Shown here one piece after another: positions 9,275 to 17,909 of a stretch of DNA of 64,000 nucleotides. Below the pieces are notes generated by a model, which saw nothing but the letters and a program-made list of their open reading frames with translations, was not told where the DNA came from and ran no database searches. Location: positions 1 to 64,000 of the forward strand of contig DASVBS010000013.1 of NCBI GenBank assembly GCA_036375715.1, written 5' to 3'. Made by a program: the position numbers and the translations under genes. The DNA comes from Longimicrobiaceae bacterium (lineage in GTDB: Bacteria > Gemmatimonadota > Gemmatimonadetes > Longimicrobiales > Longimicrobiaceae). Each line of letters opens with the position of its first letter. Positions within the stretch are counted from its first letter, which is position 1.

Positions 9275-9498
9275 TATCGGTTATCCGTTATCGGCTTTGT
9301 GGTTATCCGTTATCCGTTATCCGTTGGACCGGTGGTCCTGTTTCGAACCCGGCAGACGCTCCACCAGACCTGCGGTCTGGTCCGGGCCCGACGCCGAACA
9401 TTGATGGCGGGTCCCGTCTGGGGCCTGGGTCAACGCATCGCGAGACAAGCTGCCTGGTCCCGACGGATATCGGACAACGGATAACGGATAACGGATAA
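9275..9498. repeat. Heptamer inverted-repeat element, CGGATAA type (copy 2)
   Basis: The right arm has five tandem heptamers (CGGATAT, CGGACAA, then CGGATAA three times) at 9464-9498. The left arm has their complements, TTATCCG three times at 9303-9323, preceded by TATCCGT/TATCGGC units from 9275. The arms match well beyond the tandem core, including TATCGGC and GGTTATCC on one side. The roughly 135-base loop holds a second perfect hairpin (9363-9381, ACCAGACC/GGTCTGGT). The element occupies the whole gap between mlaE and mlaF inside the operon. No coding frame in it is credible. Confidence 0.85.
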
Positions 9499-9521
9499 CC
9501 AAGCGCCGATAGCTGATAGGC

Positions 9522-10370
9522 CTATCTCAAAAAGATCATCGGAAACGTCGCGTCGAGCACCAGCACCGCCATGATCATGAAGACCACCGAGGCGGTGGTG
9601 GCGCGGCCCACCCCCTCCGCACCGCCGTAGGCACGCATTCCCATGTGCGCCGCGATGAGCGGGATGATGAACCCGAAAACGACCCCCTTCCCGACCGAAT
9701 AGTACAGATCGAAAGTGTGCCAGAAGAGCTGCACTCCGTAGATGAAGCTCTCGTATCCGAGCCCCAGCGTCGCCCGCGCCGTGTACATCCCCGCCCCCAC
9801 GCCAACCGCATCGGCATACGCGGTCAACAACGGGAGCGACAACGCACCAGCGATGAGGCGCGGGACCACCAGCTGCCGTACCGGGTTGCGCCCCAGCGAA
9901 TGCAGCGCATCGATCTGCTCGGAGACCTTCATGGTGCCGAGCTCGGCGGTGATGCGCGCCCCGACCCGGCCGATGAACACCACTGCGGTGAGCACCGGCC
10001 CCAACTCGAGGATGATGCTCGACGCGACCACGCTACCCAGCACGTACAGCGGCACCGAGCCCGTGAACTGATACCCGCCCTGCTGGGAGGTCACGATCCC
10101 CGACAGAAGCGCGGTGACCGTGATGATCGGGAGGCTCTGGACTCCCATCCAGTGCATCTCCCGCACGACCTGCCGAATGCCGACCTTGCCGGTGAACACC
10201 CCCGTGATCGCTGACCAGATGATCAGGCTGAGCTCACCGGCGTGCTGCGCGACTGCCTCCGCCAGTCTGCCGATCCGCCCGAGCACGCGGTTGCGGAGGG
10301 TACCCAGTGGGGTCCCTCCGCGACGCTGGTCGGCCCGCGTCTCCTCGCCGATCGGTAGCTCTACCTGCAT
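9522..10370 (-). CDS. mlaE: MlaE-like ABC transporter permease
   Basis: The product is 282 residues with five to six membrane helices and the MlaE core motifs, including VVASSIILELGPVLTAVVF and RVGARITAELGTMKVSEQID. The E-x-G-T-M-K-V stretch is the cytoplasmic coupling helix that contacts MlaF. The permease forms the inner-membrane part of the MlaFEDB phospholipid transporter. Its ATG is only 36 bases from the stop of the RND pump gene, so it is probably read as a continuation of the efflux operon. Downstream, a heptamer repeat separates it from mlaF. Confidence 0.92.
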   Translation of the reverse strand: MQVELPIGEETRADQRRGGTPLGTLRNRVLGRIGRLAEAVAQHAGELSLIIWSAITGVFTGKVGIRQVVREMHWMGVQSLPIITVTALLSGIVTSQQGGYQFTGSVPLYVLGSVVASSIILELGPVLTAVVFIGRVGARITAELGTMKVSEQIDALHSLGRNPVRQLVVPRLIAGALSLPLLTAYADAVGVGAGMYTARATLGLGYESFIYGVQLFWHTFDLYYSVGKGVVFGFIIPLIAAHMGMRAYGGAEGVGRATTASVVFMIMAVLVLDATFPMIFLR

Positions 10371-10406
10371 TCGCTCGAGGCTCGAAGGTCGGTCCGCACC
10401 GAGGCG

Positions 10407-13400
10407 TCAGTCACCGTACACCGGCTCCGGCGCGAGCCCCGCATGCTCCTGCTCCTCACGCAGCTTCTGCTCTCGCTCGCGGCTGACGAGCTTGCTCCGC
10501 ACCCAGCTGCCGAAGTCGTCGAAGTAGGTGTAAGCAACCGGCACGACGATGAGCGTCAGCAGGGTGGAGGTGATCAGTCCGCCGATCACCGCGCGCGCCA
10601 TCGGCGCTCGGAATCCACCGCCCTCGCCCATGGCCAGCGCGATCGGGAACATGCCGAAGATCATCGCGAGCGTGGTCATGAGGATCGGCCGCAACCGCAC
10701 GCGACCCGCCTCTACCAGCGCCTGGTGGCGCGTGGCTCCGTGCCTGCGACGCTCGTTGGCATTGTCGACGAGTAGAATCGCGTTCTTCGTCACCAACCCC
10801 ATCAGCATGATCACGCCGATCATCGACATCATGTTGAGGGTGTCGTTGGTCACCAGCAGAGCCAGCAGCACCCCGATCAACGACAACGGGAGCGACAGCA
10901 TGATCGCGAACGGCTGTGTGATCGACTCGAACTGGCTCGCCAGGATCAGGAAGATCAGGATGATGGCCAGCAGGATCGCCTCGATCACGTAGCCGACCGT
11001 TTCCGCCAGCTGCTCGGTCTCACCGCCCAGCGTGGCGCTGTAGCCCGGCGGCAGATCCATGGTGTTCAGCTGCTGCTGGATCAACTGCGATGCCTCCGAG
11101 ATGGACAACTCGGGGGTCGTTCCCGCTGCCACGGTGGCAACCCGCTGCAGGTCCTGTCGATCGATCTGCGCAGGGGCCTCTCCTTCCTCGATCTGGGCGA
11201 TCTGGCCCAGCGGGACGGTGCGCGCCGCACCGGACTCGTCGCGGATTCCAGTAGCGATGGGAAGCGCCGCCAGGTTCTCCACCGAGGTGCGCTGCGAAGG
11301 CGCCACCTGCACCACCACGTCGCGCTCCTCACCGGTAGGGTCCTCCCAGGTGGTGGCCGTCTGGCCCGCCATCAGGGGACGCACCGTGGTGGCGATCTGA
11401 CCGATGTTGAGGCCAAGCTCGTTGGCGAGATCGCGGTTCACATTGATCCGGTACTCCGGCTTCGGCTGCCCCAGCGACGAGTTCACGTCCACGATGCCCG
11501 GGATCTGCTCCATCATCGCGACCACCTCGTCGGCGATCCGCTGCAGCTCCCTCACGTCAGGACCGCGCAGGTTCACCGCCAGAGGCTGCTGCGCCCCGCC
11601 TGGTCCGCCCGCGTCCAGCACCGCGGTCCGCACCCCGAACAGCGGCGTCAGCCGCTCACGCGCCACCACCATCAGCTCGTCCTGCGAGAGCTCGCGCTCA
11701 TCGGGCGGCGTCAGCTTGACGTAGACGTTCCCGTTGGTGACCGTCCCGGTGGCACCGGCGCCGACCGTGGTGTAGGTGTACTCCACCCCCGGCAGCGCCC
11801 GCAGAATCGCGTCGATCTGTTCGATCTTCGAGCGCGTGTACGCCAGCGAGGAGCCCTCGGGCGTCTCTACCGTCACGTTGAACTGCGAGTTGTCCGAATC
11901 CGGCATGAACCCGCCGCCGATGAACGGGAAGAGCATGAAGGCCCCGAAGAACGAAGCCACCGCCACGCCGATGGTGGTCTTCCGGTGCCGGAGCGCCCAG
12001 TCCACGACCCCGCGGTATCGGTCGGCCTGATTATCGAACCACCGGTTGAACCGCGAGATCGAGCGGGTGAGCACGTTGCCGCCGTGAGCACCGAGCGAGT
12101 GCGGATCCACGCCCCACCACGCCGAGAGCATCGGCGTCAGGGTGAAGGACACGAAGAGCGAGACCAGCACCGCCCAGGCAACGGTCAGACCGAATTCGAA
12201 GAAGAACCGGCCGACGATCCCGCCCATGAACGCCACGGGCACGAACACCGCCACGATCGAGAAGGTCGTGGCCATCACCGCCAGGAAGATCTCGCGCGTC
12301 CCTCGACCCGCCGCGGTGAAATGGTCCTCCCCCATCTCCCGATGTCGCACGATGTTCTCGATCACCACGATGGCGTCGTCGATCAGAATTCCGATCGACA
12401 GCGAGAGCGCCATCAGGGTGAGCACGTTGAGCGTGAAGCCCATCGCGTTCATCAGGATGAACGAGGAGATCACCGATACCGGCAGAGCCAGCGAGGTGAT
12501 CGCGGTCGCCTTCCAGTCATTCAGGAAGAGCATCACCACCAGCACGGTGAGGATCGCGCCCAGGAACAGCTCGTGGATCACGTCCTCCACCGACTGGCGG
12601 ATGCTCACCGAGTTGTCGACCACCACCTGCAGGTCCACCCCCGGCGGCAGGGTAGGCCGGATCGCCGCGATCTCCTCGTTCACGGCGTCCGCCACCGCGA
12701 CGGTATTCGCGCCCGAAACCTTGAGGATGTCCAGTGACACGGCGCGCTGGCCGTTCACCAGCGCCAGCGACCGCTCCTCCTCGGTTCCGTCCTCGATGCG
12801 CGCAATGTCACCCAGCCGGATCGGCTGACCGTCCCGCGTCGCGACGATGATGTCGGCGAACTGCTCCGGCTCGGTGATCCGGCCCAGCACGCGCACGAGC
12901 TGCTCCTGCGGCCCCCGCTCCACGCGGCCCGCCGGAACCTCCATGTTCTGCGCCTGAAGCGCCGCCATCACCTCGCCCGCCGAGACGCCCAGCGCCTGCA
13001 TGCGGTCGGGCTCGATGAAGACGCGCACCTCGCGTAGCAGACCGCCGGCGAGCTGCACCTGTCCTACTCCGTTCACCGCCTCCAGCCGCCGCCGGATGAC
13101 CCCGTCGGCAAGGAGCGTCAGCTCCGACACCGGCATGGTCTCCGAGGAAAGGGCCAGCGACAGGATCGGCGTGGCCTGCGGATCGAACTTCTGCACGATC
13201 GGAGGATCGATGTCCTCGGGCAGCTCGCGTCGCACCAGGTCGATCTTCGATCGGATGTCCTGGGCCGCCTGGTCACCGTCGCGCTCGAGGACGAACTCGA
13301 CGATCACCTGGGACACCCCCTCCAGGGAGATGGAGGTGATCCGGTCCACGCCTTCGACGGTGTTGAAGCTCTCCTCGAGGCGCCGCGAGATCTCTCGCTC

Positions 13401-13673
13401 GACCGTCTCGGGAGAGGCGCCCGGATAGGTCGTCTGTACGGATACCACCGGGATGTCGACCTCCGGGAACTCGTCGATGGGCAGCCGGCGATAGCCGAAG
13501 ATGCCCAGCACGATGAGCCCCAGCATCAACATCGTGGTGAATACGGGGCGGCGAATCGAGACGCCGCTCAATCCTCCACCAACCGTACTCTCCGCGTGGT
13601 GGTGGACCGCCTGCCGAGACTCCGGGGCCTCGGTGGCGGGTGGCTGCCGTCCGTTATCTCGCTCCATGCTCAC
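10407..13673 (-). CDS. RND efflux pump inner-membrane transporter (HAE1/AcrB class)
   Basis: The protein has 1088 residues, within the range of AcrB-type proton/drug antiporters, with a roughly 40-residue hydrophilic N-terminal extension before the first helix (starting RRPVFTTMLMLGLIVLG). Family marks are the LPIDEFPEVDIPVVSV porter-domain entry, two large periplasmic loops, and the paired acidic residues D432-D433 in GILIDDAIVVIEN of helix 4 that carry protons. It works as a trimer with the adaptor and TolC-like channel encoded just upstream. Its ATG overlaps the adaptor stop (ATGA), showing tight coupling. The loop motifs resemble MdtB/MexF-like drug pumps more than metal (CusA) pumps, but the substrate is unknown. 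Confidence 0.95.
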   Translation of the reverse strand: MSMERDNGRQPPATEAPESRQAVHHHAESTVGGGLSGVSIRRPVFTTMLMLGLIVLGIFGYRRLPIDEFPEVDIPVVSVQTTYPGASPETVEREISRRLEESFNTVEGVDRITSISLEGVSQVIVEFVLERDGDQAAQDIRSKIDLVRRELPEDIDPPIVQKFDPQATPILSLALSSETMPVSELTLLADGVIRRRLEAVNGVGQVQLAGGLLREVRVFIEPDRMQALGVSAGEVMAALQAQNMEVPAGRVERGPQEQLVRVLGRITEPEQFADIIVATRDGQPIRLGDIARIEDGTEEERSLALVNGQRAVSLDILKVSGANTVAVADAVNEEIAAIRPTLPPGVDLQVVVDNSVSIRQSVEDVIHELFLGAILTVLVVMLFLNDWKATAITSLALPVSVISSFILMNAMGFTLNVLTLMALSLSIGILIDDAIVVIENIVRHREMGEDHFTAAGRGTREIFLAVMATTFSIVAVFVPVAFMGGIVGRFFFEFGLTVAWAVLVSLFVSFTLTPMLSAWWGVDPHSLGAHGGNVLTRSISRFNRWFDNQADRYRGVVDWALRHRKTTIGVAVASFFGAFMLFPFIGGGFMPDSDNSQFNVTVETPEGSSLAYTRSKIEQIDAILRALPGVEYTYTTVGAGATGTVTNGNVYVKLTPPDERELSQDELMVVARERLTPLFGVRTAVLDAGGPGGAQQPLAVNLRGPDVRELQRIADEVVAMMEQIPGIVDVNSSLGQPKPEYRINVNRDLANELGLNIGQIATTVRPLMAGQTATTWEDPTGEERDVVVQVAPSQRTSVENLAALPIATGIRDESGAARTVPLGQIAQIEEGEAPAQIDRQDLQRVATVAAGTTPELSISEASQLIQQQLNTMDLPPGYSATLGGETEQLAETVGYVIEAILLAIILIFLILASQFESITQPFAIMLSLPLSLIGVLLALLVTNDTLNMMSMIGVIMLMGLVTKNAILLVDNANERRRHGATRHQALVEAGRVRLRPILMTTLAMIFGMFPIALAMGEGGGFRAPMARAVIGGLITSTLLTLIVVPVAYTYFDDFGSWVRSKLVSREREQKLREEQEHAGLAPEPVYGD

Positions 13674-14842
13674 TCCTCTGCCGCCGGGCTCTCCCCTGCG
13701 ACCTCAGCCGTGATCCTGACCGCCGCCCCGTCCTCGAATTCGCCCGGCGAGACGACCACCTGCTCTCCCGCACGCACTCCGGACGCAATCGCCACCACCC
13801 CCCTCGATTCGTCGCGCGCTCCCAGCGTAACCTGCCGCCGCACCGCCCTTCCCTCTTCCACCACCCACACGTAGCTGTTCCCGCCACTTCCCCGCACGGC
13901 GGCCACGGGTACCACGACCGCCGTCTCACCGCCCTCGGCCAGTACCCTGCCGGTGGCGAAGAGGCCGCCCACCAGCGCCCGGTCGGAGTTCGGCAGCTGC
14001 AGATAAACTCCCACCTGCCGCGTCGCGGGATCGGCGGTCGGCTCAACCCGCGCCACGGTCCCCCGGAACACCTGGCCCGGGTACGCGTCGATCGTGAACT
14101 CGGCAGGCATGCCGGCGCGAACGCGCGTCGCCTGGCCCACCGGCACCTGGCCTGCAAGCTCCAGCTTCGTGGAGTTGACAACCGTGAACAGGGTCTGACC
14201 CACACTCACCGCCTCCCCCTCGTTCACTCCGCGGTCACTCACCTCTCCGGTGATCGGTGCAGTCACCGTCGCGCGCCGCGCCTGCTCCCCCGCCCCGGCC
14301 GCCTGCGCCCGCGCCGACGCGAGCTGGGCCCGGGCGGCCTCGTGACTCGCCTGGGCCGCGCGGAAGTCGATCTCCGACATGGCCCCCGCCTCGAACAGCG
14401 TACGGGCGGATTCGAGCTGCTGCTCGGCCAGCGCGAGGTTGGCCTCCGCCGCCGCCACCGCGGCGGTCGCTCCAGCCGCCTGGCTGCGGATACCCTCGGC
14501 CTCGATCACGGCCAGCGTCTGACCGCTGCGGACGGCGTCGCCCCGGTCCACCTGCAGATTCATGATGGTTCCCGGGACCTGTGCCTTGACCTCTACGATC
14601 CGGTACGGGTTCAGCGTACCGGTCAGCACGATTCCCCCGGTGATTTCGGTCTCCTCCGCAGTAGCGAGGTCGCTCGGAGCGAGCACGACGCCGTCGTTCT
14701 CCGGAGCGGCGCCCGCGGCGGTCTCACCGGGACCGCACCCGGCGAGCACGAGCGTCGCCCCGAGCGCTGCGCCCAGCACCCGCCTCAGTGAACTGCTGCT
14801 GTATCCGTTCATCGCGATCCGCTGGTTCCGATAGTTTCTCAC
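13670..14842 (-). CDS. RND efflux periplasmic adaptor (membrane fusion) lipoprotein
   Basis: A 390-residue adaptor that bridges the RND pump and the outer-membrane channel. It starts at a GTG (14840-14842) overlapping the tolC-like stop; an ATG at 14812 (residue 11) is an equally good start. A lipoprotein signal with lipobox LAGC follows (Cys36 from the GTG). Next come a biotinyl-lipoyl-like half with GDAVRSGQTLAVIEAEGI, a long alpha-hairpin rich in A, E, Q and L (about 105-185), the second lipoyl half with GEVSDRGVNEGEAVSVG, and beta-barrel and membrane-proximal domains. The stop overlaps the RND start. Confidence 0.93.
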   Translation of the reverse strand: MRNYRNQRIAMNGYSSSSLRRVLGAALGATLVLAGCGPGETAAGAAPENDGVVLAPSDLATAEETEITGGIVLTGTLNPYRIVEVKAQVPGTIMNLQVDRGDAVRSGQTLAVIEAEGIRSQAAGATAAVAAAEANLALAEQQLESARTLFEAGAMSEIDFRAAQASHEAARAQLASARAQAAGAGEQARRATVTAPITGEVSDRGVNEGEAVSVGQTLFTVVNSTKLELAGQVPVGQATRVRAGMPAEFTIDAYPGQVFRGTVARVEPTADPATRQVGVYLQLPNSDRALVGGLFATGRVLAEGGETAVVVPVAAVRGSGGNSYVWVVEEGRAVRRQVTLGARDESRGVVAIASGVRAGEQVVVSPGEFEDGAAVRITAEVAGESPAAEE

Positions 14843-16422
14843 TGACCCGCTCCCATCGTCTGGGCGCCGCCCATCATGCCCGCCTGAATGCCCTGCGATC
14901 CCTGCGTCTGCTGTACGGACTGGGCCTGTTGTGCGGCTTCACCTGCCGCCCCCGACAGATCGCCCAGCGACGCGCCGGTAACCAGGCCCGCATCCGCCGT
15001 ATAGAAGTCAGAGATGGCCTGGGCGAGGTTCGTTCGCGCCTGCAACAGCGACAGCCGCGCGTCTGACACCTCGAGCTGGGTCGCCAGGCCTCTCTCGTAG
15101 CGGAGAACCGTCAGGTCGTAGACCCGCTGCGCCACGTCGACGGTGCGCTGACGCGCCTGCATCGCCGCGAGCGCGCGCTGCTTCTCGCCGGACGCCTGCT
15201 CGTACTGGAGCTGCACCGCTTCGCGAAGCTGGGCGAGCTGCAGCCGGCTCTGCTCGAGCTGCACCCGCGCCTGCCCGAGCTCCGCGGCGCGTCGTCCGCC
15301 CGAGAAGAGCGGAAGCGACACCTGGAGCGACACGGTCCAGTCCGTCTGCCACGGGTCGTTGAAAGCCAGTGGCCCGCTCGGATAGAGCTGACGGGCATAG
15401 GCCGTCGACAGCGAGATGTTCGGAAAGAACGCCCCGCGGGCGATGCGCACCTGCTGCTGGCGGATATCCACCTGCTCCTCCACCGCGGCGATCGACGCCT
15501 GCTGCGCCCGCACCAGCTCCTCCGCAGGCCGTACCTGTGAAGAATCGCTGATTGCCGGCACCTCCAGCGGGGTGGTGAGCCGCAACGGCTGCGTCAGCGG
15601 CAGGTTCACCAGCCGCTTCAGGTTCAGCAGCGCCAGATCCGCCGCGTTCCGGCCCTGCACCACCTGCGGCTGCAGGTTGTCGCGCTCCACCTCCGCCCGC
15701 ATCACATCCAGCTCGGACGCCTGTCCGGCCCGGAAGCGGAGCTGCTCCTGCTCCAGGAAAGCCTGCGCCTGCTCGTAGGCCGCCTGCGCGATGGCGGCGA
15801 CCTCCTGGGCCAGCAGGGCCTGGTAATACGCACTGCGGATCTGCAACTGGATCTGCGCTTCCTGCTGCGCCAGCGTGGCGAGGGAGGCCGCACGAAAGTC
15901 CCGCGCGATGTTCAGCGCCGCCGACGCCCGACCGCCGGAGAAGAGGAGCTGCGACCCGCTCAGCGAGGCCGTGTAGGCGTGCTCGCGCCCGAAGGGGAGG
16001 TCGCTGAACAGGCTGCCGAGCGCGCCCAGAGCCGCGATCGGGGTCCGGTCCTCGAGATACGCCACCCGCTCGTCGAGCGGCAGCGACGGATCGGGATCGA
16101 AGCGCAGCGAATCCGGGATCTCGGGGGCGCCTGCTCCCTGGAAGACCGAGGCGAGCGTGCGCGTATACCCGAAGCTGGCGTTCACCTGGGGCAGAATGGC
16201 CGCCCGGGCCGTCCCGATCTGCGCGCTGGCAAGCGCCACCTGCGACCGCGCCAGCCTCACCTCTTCACTCTCGCTCAGCGCCCGCTGCACCGCCTCCTCC
16301 AGGCTCAACTCCACCGTATCCCCCGGAGCCGCAGGAGTCGGCACTTCTTGTCCGTAAACTGATCCCGCCAGTGGAATCCAGAGTGTGAGAACACCCCAGA
16401 TGGATTTACCCAGTCGCCTCAT
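14839..16422 (-). CDS. TolC-like outer-membrane efflux protein
   Basis: The product has 527 residues from the ATG at 16420-16422, with a signal peptide (basic MRRLGKS, then a hydrophobic stretch ending SVYGQ). Two OEP repeats are visible: each has a long helical hairpin rich in A, Q, L and R (for example SQVALASAQIGTARAAILPQ and ARGAFFPNISLSTAYARQLY). This is the trimeric channel through which the RND pump expels substrate across the outer membrane. The C-terminus is glutamine-rich with AGxxGG-like repeats, probably disordered. An in-frame open stretch extends upstream to 16650 but overlaps the regulator gene and lacks a signal peptide, so it is not used. Confidence 0.93.
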   Translation of the reverse strand: MRRLGKSIWGVLTLWIPLAGSVYGQEVPTPAAPGDTVELSLEEAVQRALSESEEVRLARSQVALASAQIGTARAAILPQVNASFGYTRTLASVFQGAGAPEIPDSLRFDPDPSLPLDERVAYLEDRTPIAALGALGSLFSDLPFGREHAYTASLSGSQLLFSGGRASAALNIARDFRAASLATLAQQEAQIQLQIRSAYYQALLAQEVAAIAQAAYEQAQAFLEQEQLRFRAGQASELDVMRAEVERDNLQPQVVQGRNAADLALLNLKRLVNLPLTQPLRLTTPLEVPAISDSSQVRPAEELVRAQQASIAAVEEQVDIRQQQVRIARGAFFPNISLSTAYARQLYPSGPLAFNDPWQTDWTVSLQVSLPLFSGGRRAAELGQARVQLEQSRLQLAQLREAVQLQYEQASGEKQRALAAMQARQRTVDVAQRVYDLTVLRYERGLATQLEVSDARLSLLQARTNLAQAISDFYTADAGLVTGASLGDLSGAAGEAAQQAQSVQQTQGSQGIQAGMMGGAQTMGAGQ

Positions 16423-16943
16423 GGTTCCTCCGAAGCCCGCCGGGGGCCGTCGTTTCGGGATTCGTCCTTCATCGCGCCTGCGAGCTGGAACTCCGCCTGC
16501 CTGCGACTCCAGCGCTCCAGCATCCGCTCGACTCCATCGATCAGCAGGAGATGGAACTGCTCGGCCTCGATCAGTCGGCTGCGACCCTCCTCCATCTCGT
16601 CCGGGAGCGCGGCCGCCGCCGCCGTCAGCAGCTCGCGGGTGGTGCTCCACTTCTGTTGCGCCGCCCGCAACATCCCCTCCCAGGCGTCCGGCTTCATCCG
16701 GTAGTAGTCTCGCCGGTCGCCCGGGGCGCTGATCCGCTCCAGGATCCGGTGCTCCTCGAGCTGCCGAGCGTTGGTACTGACCGAGGCCTTGCTCACCTGC
16801 AGCTTTTCCGCGAGCTCGTCGAGCGAATACGACTCGGGATGAACGAGAAGGAACCCGATCAATCGCCCCGCGGTCCGCGGAAGCCCCTCCGCCTCCAGCG
16901 TGAGTCCCATCTTCTCAACGAACTCCCGAACTGATTCGTGCAT
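16419..16943 (-). CDS. GbsR/MarR-family transcriptional regulator of the efflux operon
   Basis: A 174-residue winged-helix protein. The N-terminal VREFVEKMGL and PRTAGRLIGFLLVHPE, followed by the helix-turn-helix LDELAEKLQVSKASVSTNAR (about 41-60) and the wing region ISAPGDRRDYYRM, match the GbsR branch of the MarR superfamily. Such regulators often sit at the head of RND operons as repressors. It is the first gene of the operon; its stop overlaps the tolC-like ATG (ATGA). A 20-base palindrome lies 53 bases upstream (16996-17015) and is a candidate autoregulatory operator. The C-terminal tail is acidic and basic, probably helical and dimerising. Confidence 0.88.
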   Translation of the reverse strand: MHESVREFVEKMGLTLEAEGLPRTAGRLIGFLLVHPESYSLDELAEKLQVSKASVSTNARQLEEHRILERISAPGDRRDYYRMKPDAWEGMLRAAQQKWSTTRELLTAAAAALPDEMEEGRSRLIEAEQFHLLLIDGVERMLERWSRRQAEFQLAGAMKDESRNDGPRRASEEP

Positions 16944-16995
16944 GCCTTCCCCTTCAGGTCGATGAATTACCCGGGGAACGCTAACGCACTCGTTC

Positions 16996-17015
16996 CGTTA
17001 AGTCAATACTAAACG
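16996..17015 (-). promoter_or_regulatory. Candidate operator: 20-bp palindrome upstream of gbsR-like gene
   Basis: The site reads CGTTAAGTCAATACTAAACG. It is an interrupted palindrome (CGTT-AGT-N4-ACT-AACG on the minus strand) with 14 of 20 positions symmetric. It lies 53 bases before the regulator start and overlaps a minus-strand TTGACT that could be a -35 element. The symmetry and size fit a dimeric MarR/GbsR-type regulator binding its own promoter. This is inference; no known operator consensus was matched. Confidence 0.45.
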
Positions 17016-17051
17016 TTCTGAACAGATCATTTGTTGACCGGGCCCTTGGCC

Positions 17052-17714
17052 CTACGAGACTTCGCGCGCCGAGGTTTCTCTGGGTCGCCAGCCGAAGCCG
17101 AGGGAGGCCATCGCCAGCTCCAGCAATTCGAGGAAGGAGTCGTGGCCGTCCACCATTTCGCTGAGGTGGCCGCTCAGGTACAGCGAGGTGAGCCCGTGCA
17201 CGAGACCCCAGGCGATCACCGCGGTGTGCTCCGCGTTCTTGACCTCGATCAACCCCTCATCGATGGCCTGCTGGACCGTCCTCACCACGTCGCACCAGGG
17301 TCCGGCGGCCTCCGCCCGTCCCTCCGGCCTGCACTTCTCGTGGCCCACCCGGGCGACGGTCGGCAACTCGAACATCACCCGGAAGTAGGCGGTATTCTCC
17401 AGGGCGAAGCGGGCGTAGGCACGGCCCAGCGCTCGGTGCCGCTCGGTGGGGCTGGCCTCGGGTCCCACGGCCTCCGTCTCCTCCTGCGCCTTCTCAGTCA
17501 GCCGGCGAAAACCCTCTTGGACCACCTCCCGCAGCAACTCGTCCTTGTCGCGGAAGTAGAGGTAGATGGTCGCCGGGGAGTATTCGATCCGCTCCGCCAG
17601 GGCGCGCATGGACAACGCATCGAGCCCCAGCTCCGAGACGATGTCCCGCGCTGCCTCCACGATCCGCGTCCGCAACGCTTCCTTGGCCTGTTCCCGCCTC
17701 TGCGTACTGCTCAT
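17052..17714 (-). CDS. TetR-family transcriptional regulator
   Basis: A 220-residue protein from the ATG at 17712-17714. The N-terminal DNA-binding domain is typical: IVEAARDIVSELGLDALSMR, then AERIEYSPATIYLYFRDKDE with the YxYFxxK recognition end. The C-terminal ligand domain is rich in A, E and R and not assignable to a ligand; its YARFALENTAYFRVMFELP segment resembles the TetR_C/WHG-type domains. A longer in-frame start at 17804 was rejected because the extra 30 residues precede the normal helix-1 position. It is divergent from the sigma-factor operon, with about 195 bases between starts, so it may control either direction. The next gene on this strand is the efflux regulator. Confidence 0.9.
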   Translation of the reverse strand: MSSTQRREQAKEALRTRIVEAARDIVSELGLDALSMRALAERIEYSPATIYLYFRDKDELLREVVQEGFRRLTEKAQEETEAVGPEASPTERHRALGRAYARFALENTAYFRVMFELPTVARVGHEKCRPEGRAEAAGPWCDVVRTVQQAIDEGLIEVKNAEHTAVIAWGLVHGLTSLYLSGHLSEMVDGHDSFLELLELAMASLGFGWRPRETSAREVS

Positions 17715-17783
17715 GATCTCAGCGTTGGGTGAGTTGCCGACCGCCTTTTCTGCCGCGCGCGAAAAAACGGTCCCCCACGATAA

Positions 17784-17832
17784 ACGGTGTTCAGTGAAAG
17801 TCAATGGGGTTTACGTAACACTGTTCAGCGCG
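17784..17832. promoter_or_regulatory. Divergent regulatory region with palindrome TTACGTAA and repeated TGTTCAG
   Basis: Between the TetR gene and the sigma-factor gene lies a perfect 8-bp palindrome TTACGTAA (17811-17818). It is flanked by two direct copies of TGTTCAG (in CGGTGTTCAGTG near 17784 and CACTGTTCAGCG near 17819). Short palindromes in a divergent gap beside a TetR gene are typical operator positions. No clear -10/-35 pair could be assigned, and the ECF sigma factor may use its own unknown promoter here. Confidence is moderate to low. Confidence 0.35.
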
Positions 17833-17909
17833 GGAAACGAATGTTCTCGACGCGCGGGCAACCGTCTGGTATCGTGGGGCATCAGACGGTGTGGACCCGC
17901 GACCGGATC

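Noticed and set aside
9335..9365. tRNA-like TTCGAACC motif in the loop of heptamer element 2
   Set aside because: No cloverleaf acceptor or anticodon stem can be formed around it; the likeness is limited to a T-loop-like octamer.
7464..9404. 646-codon open frame on the plus strand across mlaD and mlaF
   Set aside because: It runs antisense to the mlaD and mlaF genes, which have complete family motifs. The translation is low-complexity (rich in R, H, Q, D) as expected from the reverse of a GC-rich gene.
9275..9498. Possible CRISPR array in the heptamer-repeat regions
   Set aside because: The repeats are 7 bp, directly tandem and inverted between arms, with no unique spacers of regular size and no cas genes in the window.
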